Assembly (NCBI GenBank): GCA_007644065.1
Contig: VJWN01000002.1
Coordinates: forward strand, 1,327,831-1,391,830
From: Margaritispora aquatica
Taxonomy: Eukaryota > Ascomycota > Leotiomycetes > Helotiales > Discinellaceae
Reading direction: 5' to 3'
Length of the DNA: 64,000 nucleotides
Part shown: one piece after another, positions 57,288 to 64,000 of the stretch
Numbering within the stretch: position 1 is the first letter of the stretch
Layout of the letters: every line of letters begins with the position of its first letter
Made by a program: the position numbers and the translations under genes
Notes under the pieces: generated by a model
Told to the model about the DNA's origin: nothing
Seen by the model: only the letters and a program-made list of their open reading frames with translations
Database searches by the model: none

Positions 57288-57744
57288 CCCTTTCTGATTT
57301 TTGATTTTTTTGAGAAGGTCACCTGAAGAATATTCTAAATACCTTGGGTATCTTCGTATTTCTCGGACCTCGAAAGGATTATCGTGTAATCAACCGTGCC
57401 GCGTACAGTAAGTGTTCAATTGAGGCGGAGTCCTGGCCTCGTGTTTTCAGGGGTAAACACCCACAGAAATATCGTCAGATAACCAGATCTATGTACTCAA
57501 TTTTCCACCTGTAAATACTTACTTATTAGAGAAGCGATTGCAAAATCTTCCTTTTTATTAAAAGTCCTTGATTTCTCTGAAGAATTATTGATTTACAGGC
57601 GGTTGAATACAAGAATATTCTAGTCTGATGAAATCACTTCTCCAGCCTCTAACACCTTCTACCCAATGGAGTCAAACAAGCCAAGAAGGACAAGACTTTT
57701 AATCCTACCTTACCTCACCAATGCATACCTAGCAATGATTTTAT
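57288..57744. other. Intergenic region, 0.46 kb
   Basis: Promoter of the small Cys-tail gene and 3' flank of the next gene. A/T-rich; nothing else is seen. Confidence 0.45.
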
Positions 57745-60575
57745 TTACGCCAATTCAAACATGTCTCCGTGCCATCCATAGGCTCTTGTCAAACGTCTAC
57801 CCATAAGCCTAGCCGTAGTAAATCGTATTTTGACCTCCGGGTGAGGCTCATGAAATTGGATACTTTTCCTAATATCCAAATCGGTTGGCGTGAACTGCCA
57901 GATGGAACCGTATAGCTTCTGCGCTGAAAACCCAGTACTGATCATTGCTCTCAGAAAATCTATCCATGGAATCTCACCAGGATTGCCTACTTGCCCTGGT
58001 CGGAAGAACAGAGTGTTGAAAACTTTTAAGCTAGCTTTGTTGACCTTGAAGACAGATTGTTTATCTGCTGGTTCGTTGATTGACAAAGCATCGAAATCTT
58101 GAATGTACTGGCCGATGTCTTTCTTTTTGGGTTTCTGTTTCACACTTACTGCTATTTTGTCATTAATGGTTGTCGACACTTTTGGCTCCTTCGGCGCGTC
58201 AACCTTCGGATTGATTTCCTTCAGTGGCTCGACCCATTCTGCTGTTCTCTCAAAATTCTTCTCTCTTCGTCTTGGTTTGTGGTCCCCCATGCAAGCATCA
58301 ATACTTTTCTTGGCGAGTCTCTTCCAATTGACATCAAATTTATTCCAGAACATATCAAGGTTACTCTCTGCCTTTCTCATTATATCGGTGCTATGTTTTG
58401 TCCGCTTCTTGTCTGCTGGGTAATTAAATTTGCCATCACCTGGCATGGCCAGTGGGACTATGTCATTCAAGACGTAGTCCATATTCTCCACATGATTCAT
58501 CTGAAAGGTTGCATCTTCCATAATTTTGATAACTTCCATAGCATTTTGCTGTCATATCATTAACTAATGTCACACTAAAACGTGGTTAGACTTACTTTGT
58601 AATCATCTTCAAAAGATGCCGCCCATGGTTGATAGATCTCGATTTCATGAAGAGCTCGAGTGAGTAGCTGTTAAGAGTTAGATAGGTGTCTATGAAAAGA
58701 CTCTTAGTAGCAAGAGGATAATCGAAACATACAGAAAGATCTCCAAACTGATTGGCCATATACGGGGATAAATTTCTTTTCTCTGTCGGATCTTGCATTA
58801 TCTGCTCAAAAGCATCAACGATGTTGGAGAGTCCAAAGAGATCTCTTTGCTGTTCATCCCATAAAATCAACAACAAACCCCAAGGTTTCTGACCAATGCG
58901 TTAGTTATTTATGCCATATTTCAATCTTAAAACAACCAATTATTGAAGCCGGATTCTACATCGGTGCTCCAGCGCATCATCTCTCAAACCCTCGCTTAGC
59001 TGCAGCATGGAGTAAAACGTTACTGACATGGAAATGTGGATCAAGTTCGTTGATTGGTTTGATGTGTATATTAATCGTACCATATTGTTGTGGTTCACGA
59101 ATGAAGTAGTGACGCAGAGGTGGCGAAGATTGTATATTCTTGAGATTGTGGATGGGGTACTCGCAACTGACTTTGAGCCTAGATTGTTACATCAGCTCAT
59201 GAACCAAAAAGCGGAGGAAGATATACCCACAGCTGCTGCAGTCTGAGAATAGCAATCAGATAATCTTTAGGCAGCTCACGCTCATAGGCGATTTTGTTTT
59301 GATGTTTTCTTTGCAACTCAACTAGTGTATTCGTGAGTCTATGAAGTAGACTCCATGTCTCGAAACTAGTGTAGGCATCCGTAATCGTATTTCTGATGAC
59401 TCTTTGCCAAAATTCAATAGTATGGGGTCCGATCGGATGAGGGTTGCCCCTGGTGTCCAGTAATCTATCGTTACGATGCTCACTCCAGTCCATAATGGTA
59501 TCAGCAAAATATCCAGGATCTTCCCTCATCAGCCAGAGATGATCCTCTGCAGCGGAGAGGCGAGCGGCCAGTATTCCTCGAAGACGATTAAGATCCAAGC
59601 TTGCGGGCAGTCTATACGGCGCTTCAACAGAGATAGATGCTAGACTTGGAACTATATCAGAAATTGGGGAAACAGTGTTTGCAATAATCTCAGTGTATGG
59701 AATGATAGGATATTGCTCATCTAGCAATGATCCAGTTGCTACAAGATCATGGAGAATCAATTCACAGCACTTGATCAGGAACGGGTAGATTTTCTCTTGC
59801 AGGCCGAAAACCTTCAGTCCCTCACCAGGGGTGAATTGCCGCTGTGAAAAGAGTGCATCAACAACACTTTCATCTTCATCCCAAGAAACAAGCTTTCCAT
59901 ATGTTTCCATGGTATCTTCGGTTATAAACATAGTGTAGTAGGCTAAGAACGCAGGTTCCTCGATCATATGGCTAATCGTCCCTAGCTGTGTAGCATCTAG
60001 ATCTGCTCGAGCAAACGCGCTTGGAATATTGCGAGCCCGGCTCGTGATAAACATTATGAGAGCTCGGCTGCTGAGATCATGCTGGTTGATATAGGGAAAT
60101 TTATATGCGTCCTGATACTTGGAAAGTCCCTTATGACGTCTTCCTGTGTTTTCTTGCCTGTAAGCCTCCCAATCTGGACGATGAGAAGGGGACATGTTTG
60201 GCCAAGCTTCTAAGAGCAAATCTTTTTGCTTCTCCCTCGTCTTTTTTGCCCAGCGTTTTCCCAAAACATCATGATGCCTTTCTACAATTTGTCGTAGGTA
60301 TTGCCAGTCGGATAAAATCTTCTCTCCATGGACTTTGATTTGGTTTTCAACCTCCGCTGCAGTCGGAGTCGAAGTTGGAGTAAATGGAGAACCGGGAAAG
60401 AGATTTTTCTAGGTGTTAATGAGCATTGGCAGTGCCGGTTCAATTTGATCAACGAGCTCACTGGGTTGTATGCTCCTTTCAATCCCATATAATCCATCTG
60501 TCTCACCAACTCGGCAAAGTCTTTCTTTGGGCCACTCTTGCACATTTCGGCAACCCAGTCCCTTGGAGGCGCCAT
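57745..60575 (-). pseudogene. Conserved fungal protein of unknown function, probably disrupted in the middle
   Basis: Minus strand. Sound exons: 60575-60462 (MAPPRDWVAEMC...), 60408-about 59227 (with GKRWAKKTREKQKDLL, PYINQHDLSSRALIMFITSR, LVSWDEDESVVDALFS), 58888-58733 (KPWGLLLILWDEQQ), 58667-58596 (LLTRALHEIEIYQPW) and 58548-57745 (ending FHEPHP, GRRLTRAYGWHGDMFEL). I recognise this as a fungal family of about 900 aa with no known role. Between 59226 and 58889 the expected coding sequence is visible (SPPLRHYFIREP, VLLHAAAKRGFE) but needs a frame change near 59200 and meets TGA at 58977-58979 and TAG at 58956-58958. Either the gene is inactivated or an unusual intron removes the lesions. The ends are intact, so inactivation would be recent. 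Confidence 0.6.
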
Positions 60576-62382
60576 AGTGTTCAATATCCTAATACTGAGC
60601 TATCTTGGTAGAACACTACTATAGTAAAATAGTTTCGTGACGTCGTTCTCGCTTCCCTTACACGCCCAAAACGTGACAACGCGTGTGAGCTTCTGATTGG
60701 ACCAATGGCACTAAGTGGGACCTCTTCTGCACATGAACAATCTCCAAAAAATATTCGACAAAGTCGATATTAAGATGCACAATCCATGTCAGTGAAATAA
60801 CCGGGCTTAGAATATCATATAATAGTTTACCTCTTTCAAATAGTGAAAGCGGGCTTTCGTTGCATCTGACTTTCGAGATCTCCGTATGGAAAGTAAGGTT
60901 ACATGCCACATCATAGCACGAGAACATACCTAGAAAAATACCACCGGATATGTCTCTTGAATTACTTGATTGTATAACTCTATTTAATGGTGGTTGCACT
61001 CAAAGTGACGTCATGGTAAAGTTGTCAAAGTTATAGCAGAATTTAGTGACGCCCATTAGGGAATGTTAAAAACTTACTCGACACAGCTCTTTCTTGAAGA
61101 ATGCTGAAGGCACCCGAGCCTTTCGAGATGGGAAATCCGGTATCAATCTCATTGTACACAATGAGTTGAGGTCTGGCCCATTTGTCGGTGCGGTTAGCAG
61201 GATTCCAGCGCGCGTAGTTCTCTCAGTTATGTAAGACCGAGTCGTGTTGCGAGAGCAGAGCTCTTCAGAAGAGTACTGGAATAATCTGCTGGAAGCGCCA
61301 TCGTGGTAGAAGGTTGCTCCTATCCTCTGACCGAGGTCGTATCTTTTGGTTCAATTCATCATGTAGCTTCAGTAGGAAGCTCCAAGCGTACTTGCGCGGT
61401 CCATGTCAACATAGCTGACAAACCATGGTAGTTTGATTATATGCAGCATTGATGGGCTTGCTCACGTTGTACGTAGCTGTGCCATTGATAGTAGCAGTTC
61501 TTGATATGGTAGCATACCATATGTCATATCTTTTGGTGAAATATCTGAGCAAAGTTAGTGATTCCGATTTTAAAGTCTAAATGTCTCAAGAGAGGCTTAT
61601 ACGCATCGGAGCTACTGAAACTGGAGTCTATGCAACTGCTGAATTGGCAATTTGGCACAGTGAGAAACATGACAACAGTTCTAGTGGTTACTTGATGCCG
61701 TCAAGCGAGCCTGGAATCAATCCAACAGTAGCTGACCTATAACTTAATAAGTGCCGGACTCTTTTGCTTATTGGAACATTATAGGGCATGGATTGGCAGA
61801 TTTGGGTGTCATTAAGATCTTGGCGATAGGGTGAAGAGTGTGAAAGTTTAAGATCCTTTCCCAAATTTTCAACATGTCAAGGTGGATCTGGTTCTGTACA
61901 GGAAAGTGAGGGCCTTCAGTCGTCAGAAGACGACTATTTGTAGTTTATAGGCCCGTTATCTGGTGTATTCAAGTATCTAAGTAGCTCGTTACATTATACA
62001 CATGTCTACCCTTCCCTACCTATGTTTATCCTTTAAACCTGCCTTCCTTTACCTACTTGAACTCTGAATTGATAAGCTAGTAATCTGCGAAAGAAGAAAT
62101 GAAAAGGTAGTAGGCTAAAACTCGGAGTTTGATGCAATATCGAACAATTATGCTTCACCATTGAACATACATCAAAAATAATTGTTTGTAAGATATTGAG
62201 ACACATGCCTCACTGATAGCTGTTGGATGTTGGATGAGGGTTATAGATATGTGCTAAACCTAATTGGGAAAATGGGTGGAGAACTGCCCAGCACGAAAAC
62301 CCCGCGATGGCCCTCCCTCTCCTGGTAAAGACAATCTCTCGAAGTTCTCGAAGTTTTTACAATTCAACCACAATACATCAAC
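60576..62382. other. Intergenic region, 1.8 kb, divergent
   Basis: No supportable gene. On the minus strand about 61066-61350 stays open for roughly 95 codons without an ATG (for example GATFYHDGASSRLFQ), possibly a gene relic. Promoters of the flanking genes lie at the ends. Otherwise A/T-rich. Confidence 0.4.
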
Positions 62383-62768
62383 ATGGCACCTCCAAGCCAA
62401 ATCACGATTGCTACCTCGTCTCTTCAACGTCTGGTTAAGGAGGAAGGCTCATACCACAAAGAACTACAGCAGCAGGAGGCACGTCTGGAGAAATTGATTG
62501 CAAGCAAGGATGAGGATGAGAACGCCGAATACCAGATAAAGCAGGAGGTGAGTTATATTCATGTAACTTGTAGGTGTCAGGTTTTGACTATCTCTAGCGT
62601 CGCGCGATCGAGGAGACTAAATCTATCTTTCCACCTCTCCGCCAACGTATCGCAGATGCTCTCCAAAAGTTAGAGGATAAACTCGAGTCTGGCGAAGCAA
62701 CTGAGGCAGAGACTGCAAAGGCCAACGAAGTTATCAAGCTGGCCGAGGAAGCTGCGAGCGCGAAGTGA
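62383..62768 (+). CDS. Tubulin-specific chaperone A
   Basis: Two exons, 62383-62547 and 62598-62768, 111 aa; the 50-nt intron is GTGAGT to CTCTAG and joins IKQE to RRAIEETK. TBCA (yeast Rbl2) holds folded beta-tubulin before it meets alpha-tubulin. It is a three-helix bundle: helix 1 QITIATSSLQRLVKEEGSYH, helix 2 around NAEYQIKQERRAIEETK, then the family's FPPLRQRIADALQKLEDKL and a final acidic helix. The length equals the family's. It converges with the THO subunit gene. Confidence 0.94.
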
Positions 62769-62945
62769 GCTACAAGTAATGAGCATGATTGAATGATCGC
62801 ATACTGGAAGGAATGATACCACGGGATAAAAAGGAATGCGTGATGTAAGAGTGAAGCGCAAGATACGAGGTTCATTGCAGGGTATCATCTAGCGCTATGG
62901 TACAGAACTTAACATACAAATGGACTGCAGCCAAACATGATTTGC

Positions 62946-63998
62946 TCAGGTTGTGTCCATCTTGTCGGCAGCCTCCCCTTCCTCGACTACTGCTTGGTTT
63001 TCTAACGGTCCATCAACAATTACCATTGGCGTTTCTGCAGTACTCTCTGCCATGGGTGTATCTGCGGCCATGTCCGACTCTGCAACCTTCAGACCGGAGT
63101 CAGCCATAATTGAATCGTCATTTTCCGTAGCCTCTTGTATTATGCGTTCCGAAGGAGCAGGTGATGGCGCCCGACTTGTTGTTCTGCTCGCTGGTCTTGA
63201 AAGTGTGCCAGGAGCTAATGGCCTGGGTTTCAATCCTACATCTCCATCTGGTCCAGGTGTTGCATGGCCGCTCTGACTGTAATGCTGGCTGCCCTCCCCA
63301 ACTTCGCCATCTTCTTCACCACCATCCATCCCCTCCCTTCGTTCGACCTCTTCTTTCTCATCTCTAATCAATCGCCGCAGTTGGAACGCTTCATCCATAA
63401 TTCTGCCAAACTGCTCCCTCCTCTCCTTCCACGTTTCCGCATAAGCTGCACTCTCCCGCTCCAAGTCCTTGCATTCATCCTCCAATTTTCGTAGGTTGGT
63501 TTGCTGATCCTCACGGGGCCGCAGTAATCGATTGTTCGTGATCTTTTCCGCCAATTCGTCAAACTTCTTTCGCTGCGCGAGGGTTTTTTTCGATTCCTCA
63601 AGCTGAAGCCTCAATTGAGCAGTGTTATCTCTTACTGCTTGTGCTGTCTCCAGAATACGCTGTTTGTCTGCCTTGTATCTCTCCCTCTCGCGTTCATTGC
63701 TATTCCGTAAGAACTGAATTCGCACAATGCTGCTGTCGAACGCCGCAAAATCAAGAAGAACATCTTCTCGAAACTGGCGTCGCTGATCAATAATCTTTTG
63801 TAGAGCTGCTTCTTCAGAGGCAGTTTCTGATGCGCTGTCTGGTGGTGGTGTAGGAAGCTTGCTAGGTGTGGAGACCAGTGCACCTGGAGTGAGCAGGCGT
63901 TTGGTGATGCGCTTGAATGGTTTCTCTTCGACATTCAAGAGACGAGATCTATGGAGCTCTTCCTCCTCGCGAGGTTCAAGCATCTGAAAGGAAGCCAT
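62946..63998 (-). CDS. THOC7: THO complex subunit 7 homologue
   Basis: Single exon, 350 aa, start MASFQMLEPREEEELHRSRLL two bases from the window end, so its promoter is outside. Residues 1-60 have the family's start (SRLLNVEEKPFKRITKRLL). Residues ~65-230 form the long THOC7 coiled coil, with FDSSIVRIQFLRNSNERERE and ERESAAYAETWKERREQFG. The C-terminal third is disordered, rich in Pro, Ser and Glu/Asp. THO couples transcription to mRNA packaging and export. The yeast counterpart is Mft1. It converges with tubulin cofactor A, leaving 177 bp between stop codons. Confidence 0.9.
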   Translation of the reverse strand: MASFQMLEPREEEELHRSRLLNVEEKPFKRITKRLLTPGALVSTPSKLPTPPPDSASETASEEAALQKIIDQRRQFREDVLLDFAAFDSSIVRIQFLRNSNERERERYKADKQRILETAQAVRDNTAQLRLQLEESKKTLAQRKKFDELAEKITNNRLLRPREDQQTNLRKLEDECKDLERESAAYAETWKERREQFGRIMDEAFQLRRLIRDEKEEVERREGMDGGEEDGEVGEGSQHYSQSGHATPGPDGDVGLKPRPLAPGTLSRPASRTTSRAPSPAPSERIIQEATENDDSIMADSGLKVAESDMAADTPMAESTAETPMVIVDGPLENQAVVEEGEAADKMDTT

Positions 63999-64000
63999 TG

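Noticed and set aside
61066..61350. Open stretch of about 95 codons on the minus strand (GATFYHDGASSRLFQ)
   Set aside because: Looks slightly protein-like but has no ATG, no clear family and stops just upstream; kept only as a possible relic.
1..64000. CRISPR arrays, bacterial operons, prophage or rRNA
   Set aside because: Introns, gene families and spacing are those of a fungal nuclear genome; no regularly spaced repeats or rRNA-like sequence were seen.

Overview
The window looks like chromosomal DNA of a filamentous ascomycete (Pezizomycotina). Leotiomycetes/Helotiales is my best guess, but that is inference. The support is short GT-AG introns of about 45-105 nt with CTAAC-type branch sites, a full set of single-copy eukaryotic housekeeping genes, and fungus-specific families: PTH11-like rhodopsin-domain protein, cerato-platanin, DUF6604, DUF3431 and a secreted FAD-linked oxidase. 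There is also an AT-rich tract that looks like repeat-induced point mutation (RIP). I saw no prokaryotic operon, CRISPR array, rRNA or convincing tRNA.

Layout, left to right. 1-4743: PRP16 splicing helicase (C-terminus off the window) and PWP1 share a 203-bp divergent promoter. 6746-7492: conserved unknown protein. 8751-10713: SLC35C2-like transporter. 11228-15625: a decayed, intron-free fragment of a DUF6604 gene lies head-to-head with an intact DUF6604 gene. 16816-18809: cohesin kleisin RAD21/SCC1 with a good separase site. 20276-26521: Golgi Ca2+/Mn2+ ATPase PMR1 and COG4 in tandem. 28495-37867: accessory genes (PTH11-like receptor, secreted FAD oxidase, a 1206-aa Q/P-rich protein with five CxxC units). 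38717-46122: DUF3431 protein, SUA5, zeta-COP (RET3) and an F-box protein. 46323-47255: polytopic membrane protein.

49057-52144 is the most plastic part: a cerato-platanin gene, an AT-rich RIP-like tract, a small cysteine-rich secreted protein, and a ~540-bp element with ~37-bp terminal inverted repeats. Next to it, at 52760-56304, is the most interesting gene: one 1142-aa protein combining a 2H phosphoesterase-like domain, an EEP-type phosphodiesterase, a pol-beta/poly(A)-polymerase-type nucleotidyltransferase and a C-terminal MJ1316 'RNA cyclic group end recognition' (DUF504) domain. This set suggests a complete RNA-end processing and repair machine in one chain. 56825-57287 encodes a small protein with a cysteine-cluster tail. 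57745-60575 is a conserved fungal gene whose middle carries in-frame stops and may be inactivated. 62383-63998: tubulin cofactor A and THO complex subunit 7, convergent.

The housekeeping genes serve mRNA maturation and export (PRP16, THOC7), ribosome biogenesis (PWP1), tRNA t6A modification (SUA5), Golgi traffic (PMR1, COG4, RET3), chromosome cohesion (RAD21) and tubulin folding (TBCA). The accessory genes are mostly secreted or membrane proteins that face the environment or host. Exon limits were derived by hand from reading frame, splice consensus and family resemblance; no database search was run.
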